64,000 nucleotides of DNA from G963422705 sp963422705 (lineage in GTDB: Bacteria > Poribacteria > WGA-4E > WGA-3G). Shown in pieces: positions 34,138 through 41,827 of the stretch; positions within the stretch are counted from its first letter, which is position 1; each line of letters begins with the position of its first letter. The notes beneath the pieces were generated by a model. It did not search any database and was not told where the DNA came from. It worked only from the letters and a program-made list of their open reading frames with translations. Both the position numbers and the translations under genes were made by a program. The stretch spans positions 1,302,001 to 1,366,000 of the forward strand of contig OY730443.1 of the NCBI GenBank assembly GCA_963422705.1. Direction: 5' to 3'.

Positions 34138-34659
34138 CTATTCGTCTCCCACCTCTTTTCGAGAAATGAGTGCAGCCCCAATTAACGCGACTAACAGCAG
34201 CACCGACACTACCTCAAAAGGAAGCAGGAACGGCCCATTCAAAATCAATTTGCCGATATTTTCCGTTGTCGGTTCAAGCTCCGTTCCATCATCGACACGG
34301 TTCTCCCATTGCGGGGTATTGGCGATGACGGTAAGAAGCAGTAAAAAAAGCGCTACCGCCACAGCGGCGCCTAAAAACAACTGGCCCCGTTCAATATGAA
34401 TCCGCATTTCTAAGCGGCCACTCGTCATCATCACACCGAATAGAATTAGGACGAGAATGCCACCGACGTACACAATCACCTGCGTCGCCGCCAGGAAATC
34501 CGCTTGTAGGAAAACGTAAAGCCCGGCGACACCAAAGAGCGTCACCATCAACGAAAACGCCGCATGAACAATGTTCCGAACCGTTACCACAACCAGAGCG
34601 GATGCAACCGTTAACAGTGAGAAACCGTAAAAAATCAACGTTTTAAGTGTAAATTCCAT
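34138..34659 (-). CDS. nuoJ: NADH-quinone oxidoreductase subunit J
   Basis: 173 residues, five predicted transmembrane helices, usual size for subunit J (ND6). N-terminus FYGFSLLTVASALVVVTVRNIVHAAFSLMVTLFGVAGLYVFLQADFLAATQVIVYVGGILVLILFGVMMTS carries the family pattern, including the pi-bulge glycine-rich YVGGILVLILF. A periplasmic-type loop (TPQWENRVDDGTELEPTTENIG) separates the last helices. Between nuoI and nuoK in the operon, with short gaps of 65 and 73 bases. Confidence 0.96.
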   Translation of the reverse strand: MEFTLKTLIFYGFSLLTVASALVVVTVRNIVHAAFSLMVTLFGVAGLYVFLQADFLAATQVIVYVGGILVLILFGVMMTSGRLEMRIHIERGQLFLGAAVAVALFLLLLTVIANTPQWENRVDDGTELEPTTENIGKLILNGPFLLPFEVVSVLLLVALIGAALISRKEVGDE

Positions 34660-34723
34660 CTATTAAACTAACCTTTTGTGATGATGCTCGTTGAATTACG
34701 GAAAACCGGGTTCCCAAATTCCA

Positions 34724-35437
34724 TTAACCTGATGCAGTAGTTTCAGTATCACCCTTATCGTATATGTCTTCCTTGGCAAATTCAAAGATTAAATCCGACC
34801 TGTCAAACGTAGAGTACTCAATGCCTGCCAGTGAATCTTTCATCGTGAGGCATTCTGTCGGGCAAACCTCGGTGCAAAGCCCACAATACATGCACAGGGA
34901 CATATCAATATCAAACTGTTCCAGGTAGAAAACTACGGGGTTCCGTCTCACAAGCCGGGCGACTTCTGTACGTGAAAAAGTCTGAGTGCGGTTATCATCA
35001 TCCAATTTTTCAAAACGGTCTGCAACAATCTGCTCTCCTTGACGAGAGGTGATGTTTGTAACAGTTAAAGTCTTGCTCGATGTTTCTTTCTCATCCCCGT
35101 CAAGAACTCCGATGATTTCGCGGCCATCCTTCAGATGCAGCACGTTCATACTATCCCACAACCGTTCTCCCTTTGGAAGTTTGGTACCGGTAATCGTAAT
35201 GCAGTCAACGGGACAAATCATCTCACACTTTTTACAGCCGATACAATCTTCGATGCGATTGTAGAGCTGCCCGCGATACCCTTTGGGAATCTCTCGGACG
35301 TTCTGCTTTTTTTCAAAATCGTGTTCGTATGGATATTGATGCGTAACGTTTGGTTCAAAGAATTGCCGAATTGTCACTCGCATTCCGACAAGCACCGTCC
35401 AAACGCCTCTATAGATGTTTCTTAAATATTTATCCAT
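34724..35437 (-). CDS. nuoI: NADH-quinone oxidoreductase subunit I with a ~78-residue insertion
   Basis: 237 residues; the 2x[4Fe-4S] ferredoxin-like subunit that passes electrons toward NuoB/quinone. First cluster C65-x2-C68-x2-C71-x3-C75 (CIGCKKCEMICP), second C182-x2-C185-x2-C188-x3-C192 (CMYCGLCTEVCP). In E. coli the two motifs are separated by 29 residues; here the spacing is 107. The extra part (about residues 84-165; bases 34943-35188) reads VLHLKDGREIIGVL, TLTVTNI, FEKLDDDN and FSRTEVARLVRRN, which looks like a small beta-barrel inserted between the cluster motifs. All eight cysteines are kept, so the subunit should be functional. RBS GAGAGGAAA lies ~8 bases before ATG 35437. Confidence 0.94.
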   Translation of the reverse strand: MDKYLRNIYRGVWTVLVGMRVTIRQFFEPNVTHQYPYEHDFEKKQNVREIPKGYRGQLYNRIEDCIGCKKCEMICPVDCITITGTKLPKGERLWDSMNVLHLKDGREIIGVLDGDEKETSSKTLTVTNITSRQGEQIVADRFEKLDDDNRTQTFSRTEVARLVRRNPVVFYLEQFDIDMSLCMYCGLCTEVCPTECLTMKDSLAGIEYSTFDRSDLIFEFAKEDIYDKGDTETTASG

Positions 35438-35454
35438 GATGCATTTCCTCTCTT

Positions 35455-36711
35455 TTAAACGGAACTTGTTTGTGTTTGCGGCTTAGGCGAGAGAATCTTC
35501 CCAACAATCACATACGCTTGGACAAGCCCAACCGCGATAATCGCTATACTAATCCCGGTACTGAGTGCCGTATCTTGTTCAAAAATGAGTCCCCAGATTC
35601 CGGTGCCCAAAATGTTAAAGAACGCAATGGGAATGAAATATTTCCAGCAGAGATTCATAAGCTGGTCAACCCGCAATCGGGGCAGTGTCCATCGCAGCCA
35701 CATCATGAGGAAGACTAACCCCATCGTTTTAATCACGAAACCAGGTAACCCACCTAGGAGGTTGAATCCACCTCCTAGCACGGCAAATTCCGGCAATATA
35801 CCTTCCCAACCGCCTAGGAATAGGGTGACGGCAATTGCACTGACAGCGAACATATTCGCGTATTCAGCGATAAAGAAAAGCGCGAATCGCATACCGCTAT
35901 ATTCTGTATGGAATCCGGCAACGATTTCCGATTCCGCCTCCGGCAAATCGAAGGGAGTTCGGTTCACCTCAGCGATAGATGAGATAAAGAAGATAAAGAA
36001 GGCTATAAACGTAAACGGTGTCCGGAAGATGAGCCAATCCGAGATGCCACCGGATTGATTTGCCACGATTTCTTGCATGTTCAAGCTTTCAACGAGCATC
36101 ACGATGGTCAAGATAGAGAGTCCGAGTGGAATTTCATAACTAACAATCTGCGCCGCCGAACGCATTGAACCTAAGAGCGACCATTTGCTGTTAGATGACC
36201 AGCCCGCCATAATGACACCCATCACAATCACCGACGATATCGCCATGATATAGAAGATGCCGATATTAAAGTCGCTGACAAGGATGTTTTGCCCGAAAGG
36301 AATTGCAGCGAATACTGCAAAGGAGCAGGCAAAAATAACGTAAGGGGCAAATAGGAAAAGGAGTTTATCGCCTTGAGGTGGGATGTAATCCTCTTTAAAG
36401 AGAAGTTTTACACCATCTGCCAACGTTTGTAGGAGTCCCCAGGGCCCTACGCGCATTGGGCCAGTTCGATTCTGGAATCGGGCGGCTACTTTCCGTTCTG
36501 CGAGGACTAAAACCAGCGGAAGCAGTGGAACAATCGCAACAAAAATACCGGCGCACCCAAACATGACAAGCACAGTCCCAAGTTCCATAGAAAAATGTTC
36601 AGCGGCGCCTTCCGGTAATATGGGAACGATAACATTCTGAATAAATCTTTCCGCCCAATTGTCCCCGGCGGGCCCCTGTACAAAGAAACGCTTAGGAAAA
36701 ATATCTGGCAT
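35455..36711 (-). CDS. nuoH: NADH-quinone oxidoreductase subunit H
   Basis: 418 residues; membrane subunit forming the quinone chamber and the first proton half-channel. Strong signatures: ERKVAARFQNRTGPMRVGPWGLLQTLADGVKLLFKE (~residues 71-106), the EYSGMRFALFFIAEYANM stretch and AEVNRTPFDLPEAESEIVAGFHTEY (~residues 246-270). The N-terminus is ~40 residues longer than usual and includes an amphipathic lead (MPDIFPKRFFVQGPAGDNW). GGAGATTAG precedes ATG 36711. Second gene of the operon, 80 bases after nuoD. Confidence 0.96.
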   Translation of the reverse strand: MPDIFPKRFFVQGPAGDNWAERFIQNVIVPILPEGAAEHFSMELGTVLVMFGCAGIFVAIVPLLPLVLVLAERKVAARFQNRTGPMRVGPWGLLQTLADGVKLLFKEDYIPPQGDKLLFLFAPYVIFACSFAVFAAIPFGQNILVSDFNIGIFYIMAISSVIVMGVIMAGWSSNSKWSLLGSMRSAAQIVSYEIPLGLSILTIVMLVESLNMQEIVANQSGGISDWLIFRTPFTFIAFFIFFISSIAEVNRTPFDLPEAESEIVAGFHTEYSGMRFALFFIAEYANMFAVSAIAVTLFLGGWEGILPEFAVLGGGFNLLGGLPGFVIKTMGLVFLMMWLRWTLPRLRVDQLMNLCWKYFIPIAFFNILGTGIWGLIFEQDTALSTGISIAIIAVGLVQAYVIVGKILSPKPQTQTSSV

Positions 36712-36791
36712 CTAATCTCCTTACTGTGTTGTCTGCATAAAGTTCATCAATACCATAGCAAAATATATCTGCTTATTCAAGCCTCCAATAT

Positions 36792-37997
36792 CTATCGATC
36801 CACTTCCCCCATCACAATATCAATACTGCCGATAATTGCGATGATGTCTGCTACCATCAGCCCGCGGCTTAATTCTTGTAGCGCACTCAATGCACTGAAG
36901 CACGGGGAACGTCCTTTAACGCGGACAGGTTTAGGTGTTCCGTCACTAATGATATAGAAGCCGAGTTCCCCACGTGGTGCTTCACTGCGGAAATAGATTT
37001 CACCTTTTGGCGGGCGAACGGCTTTTAAATTTGCCATTACCGGACCATCTGGGAGCCCTTCCGCCAAAATCTGCCGGACAATCCGAATGGACTGTTTCAT
37101 TTCTTCCATCCGAATTTTGTAACGGCTCCAACAATCGCCGACGATAGCCCCCAATTCTGGAACATCCGTTGCGACAGGCACATCAAATTTCAGCCTATCA
37201 TAGATAGAATACGGTTCGTCTCGCCGCAAATCCCAATCGAACCCGGAGCCACGCAGATTCGGTCCCGTCGCCCCGTAACTCAGTGCCATCTCTGCCGACA
37301 TCACAGCTACCCTGGTAGTCCGTTCACTGAAGATGCTATTTTTGGTCAACAGCTCGTTGTACTCGTCAATCATCGGTTCAAAATAATCAAGAAACTGTTC
37401 TATTTCATCTAAGAAATTCTGCTCGGTGATTGAACCCGGTTCCATCGGGATGATTTCTGAGACACCACCGATTCGGATGTAGTTGTAGGTGAGTCGTGCG
37501 CCGCATACCTTTTCAAAAAGCAGGAGTAGCCGTTCCCTGTCGCGGAAGGCGTAGAGAAACGGTGTAAACGCGCCAAGATCCATGCCATACGTGCCGAATG
37601 AAAGGAGGTGACTCGCAATACGATTTAATTCACAGATAAGCACTCGCAAGTATTCCGCCCGTTCCGGTACAACAAAGTTCCGTTTCTCATCTGCCGCCAA
37701 CAATTTTTCAACGGCGAGGCAGAATCCCCAATTTTGGTTCATTGCCGCGACGTAGTCCATCCTGTCGGTAAACGGGATAATTTGTGGATAGGAGAGATTT
37801 TCTGAATGTTTCTCGAAACAGCGATGGAGATATCCGATATGAGGAATCGCCTCACGCACGACTTCGCCCTCTAACCTCAATTCCAGGCGTAAAACACCGT
37901 GCGTGCTTGGATGCTGCGGTCCCATGTTCACCACCATCTCATCGGTGAACGGTTTGAGTTCGATAATCTTACTTTCTGTTCCGTATGCCGTTTCCAT
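36792..37997 (-). CDS. nuoD: NADH-quinone oxidoreductase subunit D
   Basis: 401 residues; the 49-kDa-type subunit that forms the quinone site with NuoB. Motifs: NMGPQHPSTHGVLRLELRLEGE (residues ~24-45), IGYLHRCFEKHSENLSYPQ, TDRMDYVAAMNQNWGF, ELNRIASHLLSFGTYGMDLGAFTPF, FDWDLRRDEPY and a C-terminal DIIAIIGSIDIVMGEVDR. ATG 37997 is chosen because it gives the usual length and start; a TTG 48 bases upstream (38045) only adds an unconserved segment. The usual fused or neighbouring nuoC, and nuoA, B, E, F, G, are absent from the window. First gene of the operon; promoter at 38195-38223. Confidence 0.95.
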   Translation of the reverse strand: METAYGTESKIIELKPFTDEMVVNMGPQHPSTHGVLRLELRLEGEVVREAIPHIGYLHRCFEKHSENLSYPQIIPFTDRMDYVAAMNQNWGFCLAVEKLLAADEKRNFVVPERAEYLRVLICELNRIASHLLSFGTYGMDLGAFTPFLYAFRDRERLLLLFEKVCGARLTYNYIRIGGVSEIIPMEPGSITEQNFLDEIEQFLDYFEPMIDEYNELLTKNSIFSERTTRVAVMSAEMALSYGATGPNLRGSGFDWDLRRDEPYSIYDRLKFDVPVATDVPELGAIVGDCWSRYKIRMEEMKQSIRIVRQILAEGLPDGPVMANLKAVRPPKGEIYFRSEAPRGELGFYIISDGTPKPVRVKGRSPCFSALSALQELSRGLMVADIIAIIGSIDIVMGEVDR

Positions 37998-38154
37998 ATT
38001 TTCGTCGGGTGCAGTACACCTCAAAATTATGCTGCGGTAACGCAAAAATCATGATGCGGTAACACAGGGATAAATCTTGTCAGATAGTTCTCATGCGATT
38101 CCCTAGTATCGCTCCCAGGGCTTATTCCTAATTATTATCTTCGGTGTTTGTCCG

Positions 38155-38203
38155 TATAGAATATAATGTTATGATACCATATAGAATATAATGTATGATA
38201 CCA
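38155..38203. repeat. 25-bp tandem direct repeat at the nuo promoter
   Basis: TATAGAATATAATG-T-TATGATACCA (38155-38179) and TATAGAATATAATG-TATGATACCA (38180-38203) are adjacent copies differing by one base. Each includes the minus-strand sequence TATCAT that serves as the -10 element in the copy next to the TTGACT box. Confidence 0.85.
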
Positions 38204-38223
38204 TTTTTGCAAGCAAAAGTCAA
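38195..38223 (-). promoter_or_regulatory. Sigma-70-type promoter of the nuoD-N operon
   Basis: On the minus strand TTGACT (38223-38218) and TATCAT (38200-38195) are separated by exactly 17 bases. Transcription would begin near 38188, about 190 bases before the nuoD start. The tandem repeat places a second TATCAT 24-25 bases further down, without its own -35. Confidence 0.65.
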
Positions 38224-38389
38224 ATTTTGAGCACGTTTTGCGGGTACACCTTTTTCTCAGATTTGCAGCAAGCATGTTGCTTGGACGCTTGAATCGCATT
38301 GCACTAAGGCAATCGTTCCCAAAGAGCATCTTGTGCTCGCGCGTACGTTCTGAAACAAGAAACGAAATGGTTTTGATACCGCTTTCCTC

Positions 38390-38659
38390 TTTTGTGATAG
38401 CACCCCACGCCTAAAGGCGTGGGCTTCGGTTTCATAGCCACTGCGGTTGAGGAAATAGGGAGAATATCGTATCCTTTGGATACAACGTTCCCACCATTCA
38501 CTCCCCAACTCCGTTTTCTCAAAGCGTCCACCCAAAGCATTTTCGCTCCACCGGCCGGCATTTCCCCTGTATCCTTCAAAGTGGATACAAGGTATATCGT
38601 TAGGTAACGGCTATCCCTGCCCGCAAAATGTTTATCGCCGTGTTGATGTCTCTACAGTG
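38390..38659 (-). mobile_element. Relic of a different tnpB element (C-terminal end plus right end)
   Basis: Minus strand 38659-38600 encodes HCRDINTAINILRAGIAVT and a stop: the well-known C-terminal RuvC-III motif of many TnpB proteins (RDINAAINIL). It is followed by a non-coding right end with hairpins GTATCC/GGATAC (38568-38587) and the terminal CCCACGCC-TAAA-GGCGTGGG (38404-38423), typical of IS200/IS605-type ends. Everything upstream (zinc ribbon, catalytic Asp, left end) is gone. The remnant abuts the stop codon of the Zn-ribbon gene at 38660 and is not the same lineage as the copies at 1701 and 24653. Confidence 0.75.
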
Positions 38660-38902
38660 CTACATGAGTGCATCTTCGACAGCTTCAGGAAGCGTCACGC
38701 TACGCGGTTCAACATCAATGGGATATTCGGTTCCATAAGCCTCAACGAGTTCATTAAAGGTGACGTTATCTACCCGCTCCAGCTCGTCGCCGAGGTGGAC
38801 AACCCAAACGCCATAGCAGCCGTCGCAACTGACAAGGTTAACATTGTCTCGTTCAATTGGAAACTGCGTGAGTGGGTTGTTGCAATCTGGACAAGGTAAC
38901 AT
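38660..38902 (-). CDS. Small zinc-ribbon protein downstream of moeB
   Basis: 80 residues starting LPCPDCNNPLTQFPIERDNVNLVSCDGCYGVW: two CxxC knuckles (C4/C7 and C26/C29) suggest one bound zinc. The rest is acidic and unrecognised. ATG 38902 has GGAG 8 bases upstream; a TTG at 38908 is less likely. It begins 16 bases after the moeB stop, so both are probably on one transcript, and it may act in the same sulfur-transfer process. Its stop codon directly abuts the tnpB relic, so the original C-terminus may have been altered by that insertion. Specific family not recognised. Confidence 0.65.
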   Translation of the reverse strand: MLPCPDCNNPLTQFPIERDNVNLVSCDGCYGVWVVHLGDELERVDNVTFNELVEAYGTEYPIDVEPRSVTLPEAVEDALM

Positions 38903-38918
38903 TATCAATTCTCCTTTG

Positions 38919-40106
38919 TTAACCGGCAGCGGGCGCGACTGTTTCGGTATGATTCACTGCCGCATCGTAATCGTCAATCAATTTTGTAATGCTCGGATTT
39001 TCGCCACAGAGGGGGCAATTTTCATCTCGCTGAATTCTGAGCTCACGGTATGTCATCCCAAGGGCTTCGTACAGTATCAACCTGCCGATAAGCGTTTCGC
39101 CAATACCGATAATATATTTAATCGCTTCAGTTGCCATCATAACCCCAATTACGCCTGGGAGCACGCCCAGGACGCCCGCCTCGCTTCAGCTAGGTACCAG
39201 CCCCGGCGGTGGGGGTGTGGGATACATGCACCGATAGCAAGGACCCTCATGCGGTTTAAAGAGTGAGACTTGTCCCTCAAACTGGAAGATACTTCCGTGC
39301 ACAATCGGCTTATTCATCAATACCGCGGCGTCATTCACGAGATAACGCGTTGCGAAATTATCGCATCCGTCAACAATCACGTCATACGCCGAAAAAATCT
39401 CTTCAACGTTGTCTGCTGTTAATCGGAGGTTATAAGGGGTAATGTTTACATCCGGGTTAAGTGATTTGATAGTTGTCGTCGCGGATTGGACCTTCGGTGT
39501 CCCAACCGCCTCAGTCCGATGGAGAATTTGACGTTGCAGATTACTCAATTCAACGACATCTGAGTCAATGACACCGAGATGTCCTACGCCCGCTGCCCCA
39601 AGGTAAACCCCGGCCGGCGAGCCTAACCCGCCGGCACCCACCATTAACACTTTGGCATCAAGAAGTTTAGATTGCCCTCTTTCACCGACTTCAGTTAACA
39701 TAAAGTGCCGGCTATACCGTTCGAGCTGTTCGTTGCTCATCGGTTTGTCTTGTGCCGTTGGATATCCCGCAGATGCCCAGTCCCTATACCCACCTGCCAT
39801 TGAGAGGGTGTCGGTATATCCCATTTCACGTAGTGACTTTGCTGCAAGCAAAGAGCGGAGCCCTGCTGCACAATAGACAATTACCTTCTTGTCCCGTTCT
39901 GGAATGTAGTTCTCAACAGAAAATTCAAGCATGCCGCGCGTGACGTGAACCGCATCCCGGATATATCCGGCGCGATATTCATCTTCATCGCGGACATCCA
40001 GCAGCACGAAGTCACTGCCAGCATCCTGCTCCGATTTCACGTCAGCGACAGACACTTCTGGAATTTCTGTTTTTGCATCTTCAACAATTTGTCTATAAGA
40101 TTTCAT
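38919..40106 (-). CDS. moeB: Rhodanese-MoeB/ThiF fusion, probable selenoprotein (in-frame TGA at codon 307)
   Basis: 395 codons including one in-frame TGA. Residues ~20-110 form a rhodanese domain (FVLLDVRDEDEYRAGYI; active-site Cys in VYCAAGLRS). From ~125, an E1-like MoeB/ThiF adenylyltransferase follows: QLERYSRHFMLTEVGERGQ, nucleotide site VGAGGLGSPAGVYLGAAGVG, DSDVVELSNLQRQILHR, DGCDNFATRYLVND, zinc Cys pairs CYRCMYP and CPLCG. At codon 307 (39188-39186) TGA stands where homologues have the conserved E1 cysteine: here VPS-TGA-SEAGVLGV against the usual PSC-x-EAGVLGV. The frame is unbroken on both sides and a SECIS-like hairpin follows. It should activate the ThiS/MoaD-type C-terminus and pass sulfur on. 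ATG 40106 has GGAG 8 bases upstream. Confidence 0.85.
39154..39188 (-). promoter_or_regulatory. Candidate bacterial SECIS element in moeB
   Basis: After the UGA (39188-39186) come 14 bases, then a perfect 6-bp GC-rich stem CCUGGG (39171-39166) / CCCAGG (39159-39154) with loop CGUGCU. The loop has G and U at its second and third positions, and starts 20 bases after the UGA, within the 16-37-base window usual for bacterial SECIS elements. Confidence 0.7.
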
Positions 40107-40391
40107 AAGATTTCTCCAAAGTGTCAATTTTATCACAATCTTTCGTCGAAGGAAGCGTTCAGGGCTATCTAGCATGAACGTTCTTGTGCATATCTCGTGC
40201 AAATTTCATCTTCCATTCCCTTGAAAATTATATCACAATTTGGCATTATTGTCAACCGTTTTTTCATGTTCCACAGCGCCATTTAGTTTGCGACATGTTA
40301 TCAGATTCGAAAAGGAGCTTGTAACTGGGCAACGCGAGCGTCTAAAAGAAGAGACCCTTCTACCGAGGAGGTTTGTGATGTCGGGCCCGTT

Positions 40392-40772
40392 TTAACGGAG
40401 AAATAAATGGTTCTGGATGAGTTCCGCATCAAGCACGCCCTCCCCGGAATGCTGTTGCAAATGCTTTGCTTGGTGTTTGCATTTTGGGAAGATGCCGGAG
40501 AAAGTTGCCGCGGGGAGGCTCTTCTCTTTGTAGGATTTGTATTTTTTCGGTTCGGTTTGAGCGAGAACGTTGCAGTGTCGCGTCTTTTCATCAAGACTGC
40601 GCGCAACGTCTCGTATGCGTTTAATGACGTCAGAAAGCGTGACAACGCTGCCGGTCGTGTCAGACGTGTTTTGGTAAACACTCACTTTGATGTCTGCGAG
40701 TGAGACCTGATTTTTATGCGTGTTATTTTTTTCACAATGACGTATCATATTGAGGAATGGAAGAGTCTCCAA
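40392..40772 (-). pseudogene. Fragment of a BT4734/BF3469-like (VirE N-terminal-type) protein
   Basis: Reads VSVYQNTSDTTGSVVTLSDVIKRIRD, then LPAATFSGIFPKCKHQAKHLQQHSG. This is the order seen in the N-terminal domain found at the front of VirE/primase-like proteins of mobile elements (vSVY-N, ltl-dV, LPaaTFSG-F, hSG). In complete members the HSG is followed by an Asp-rich acidic core and a long C-terminal domain; here it runs into GEGVLDAELIQNHLFLR and stops, so only the N-terminal ~100 residues remain. No good ribosome binding site. Recognition is from memory of the family pattern. Confidence 0.5.
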
Positions 40773-40839
40773 GAGGAGTTCCGCGCTGCGAAACGAAAGC
40801 AGGTGCTTGATGCCGTCCTCGCAAACGAAACATCGACGT

Positions 40840-40865
40840 AAAAAAAAGGGGGAGCAATCCCCTTT
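40840..40865 (-). terminator. Hairpin with T-run on the minus strand
   Basis: AAAGGGG (40845-40851) pairs with CCCCTTT (40859-40865) across a 7-base loop; on the minus strand it is followed by eight T. It would end a transcript entering from about 40900 or beyond, where no minus-strand gene is seen, so its use is unclear. Confidence 0.4.
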
Positions 40866-41040
40866 GGATGTTTCGGATGTGCAACGCTGATATTTTCTTT
40901 TTTTGTTGACGATTTTTCACAGGACGTGTAAAACCGTTTTTTGAGATGGCTGCCTCTAAATATTTTTAGGTTAGCACCTAATATCAGTTGAATTCAACGC
41001 GACACAGACGTGTGTCGAAAGCAATAAAGGAGCATATCTA

Positions 41041-41757
41041 ATGCTTAGAAAAAAGTTTTACATTCCAATCGGGATTCTGTTCGTGGTCATCTGTGCAGTA
41101 GGTTTCTTCTCGTTGCGTTCAGATGTGCCAGACGAACCGATTGTGATTTACAAGACAACCACGCCGTTACGTGCGCGGGTGAATCCCCTCCCCCCCGATG
41201 TCGAGGACACCCCTGAAAAAGTACCGGTTCCCAGCACAGCTGCAATGTCATTTGAGACTAGCACCGTTGACACATCTATGCCGGATCTTGACGGCTTGTC
41301 CAGTCATGAAAAGCGACACCTGTTAGAAGAGCGGCTTGCTGAGGCTCAAAGAACTATAGAAGAACGTCAAGGCGTTATAGAAGAACGTCAAGGCATTATA
41401 GAAGAACTTCAAGCAGAGCTCGAAGTTCTTAGAGCATCAAAAAGAGATACGGACTCTAAGAGAGCCACTCTAAAGGTACTGACGACTTATAAAAAATGGC
41501 TCGACGCTTATAACGCTGAAGGCGATGAACTCTCGGATTTCGCAGCATCCTATAATCAGAATCCGTCTCCAACAGCGGAAGAGGAGAAGGAAGCTAAATA
41601 TGTCAGGAAGCGTTTAGCGGAACGTCCGATGGAGTTTTTAGTGACAACCAATGAACTCCCCTTGCCTTATCGCGAGCAGTATATACTGAAATATCACGCC
41701 AACTTAGTGCGCGATATCGGACTTGAGGAAGCCAATAAGATTTTTACTATCCGCTAA
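41041..41757 (+). CDS. Hypothetical membrane-anchored coiled-coil protein with heptad repeats
   Basis: 238 residues: N-terminal membrane anchor (FYIPIGILFVVICAVGFFSL), a Pro-rich linker, then a coiled coil (~residues 95-135) containing IEERQGV-IEERQGI-IEELQAE. At DNA level this is a 21-bp unit repeated three times (41356-41418), one unit per heptad, which may vary in copy number. The C-terminal ~90 residues (LKVLTTYKKWLDAYNAEGDELSDF to DIGLEEANKIFTI) are helical and unrecognised. A segment DEPIVIYKTTTPLRARVN resembles AEPVKVYRSTIPETKEIE in the next gene, so the two are probably paralogues. ATG 41041 has AAAGGAG ~9 bases upstream. Function unknown. Confidence 0.7.
   Translation: MLRKKFYIPIGILFVVICAVGFFSLRSDVPDEPIVIYKTTTPLRARVNPLPPDVEDTPEKVPVPSTAAMSFETSTVDTSMPDLDGLSSHEKRHLLEERLAEAQRTIEERQGVIEERQGIIEELQAELEVLRASKRDTDSKRATLKVLTTYKKWLDAYNAEGDELSDFAASYNQNPSPTAEEEKEAKYVRKRLAERPMEFLVTTNELPLPYREQYILKYHANLVRDIGLEEANKIFTIR
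41356..41418 (+). repeat. 21-bp tandem repeat (3 units) inside the coiled-coil gene
   Basis: Units begin ATAGAAGAACGTCAAGG at 41356, 41377 and 41398; the first two differ by one base, the third is more diverged. Each codes for one seven-residue heptad, so gain or loss keeps the reading frame. Confidence 0.9.
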
Positions 41758-41827
41758 TGGAAGAAGCTAATGAGAGCTATAGACTCTGTGTAGAATCCCA
41801 CGGTGTGGACTCAGGGAGCAATAACGG

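Larger units (their letters stand above)
40107..41040. other. Region between moeB and the coiled-coil genes
   Basis: 934 bases. It contains a minus-strand relic of a BT4734/BF3469-like protein (40392-40772) and a hairpin with a minus-strand T-run (40840-40865). Plus-strand frames here (for example 40407-40703) lack ribosome binding sites and mirror the relic. Otherwise AT-rich with no recognisable feature. Confidence 0.55.

Noticed and set aside
38919..39188. Treating moeB as two genes or as a frameshift
   Set aside because: Both halves are in one frame separated by a single TGA at a conserved Cys, with a SECIS-like hairpin, so Sec decoding explains it better.
40407..40703. Plus-strand 98-codon frame
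   Set aside because: Mirror of the minus-strand VirE-like relic, without a ribosome binding site.
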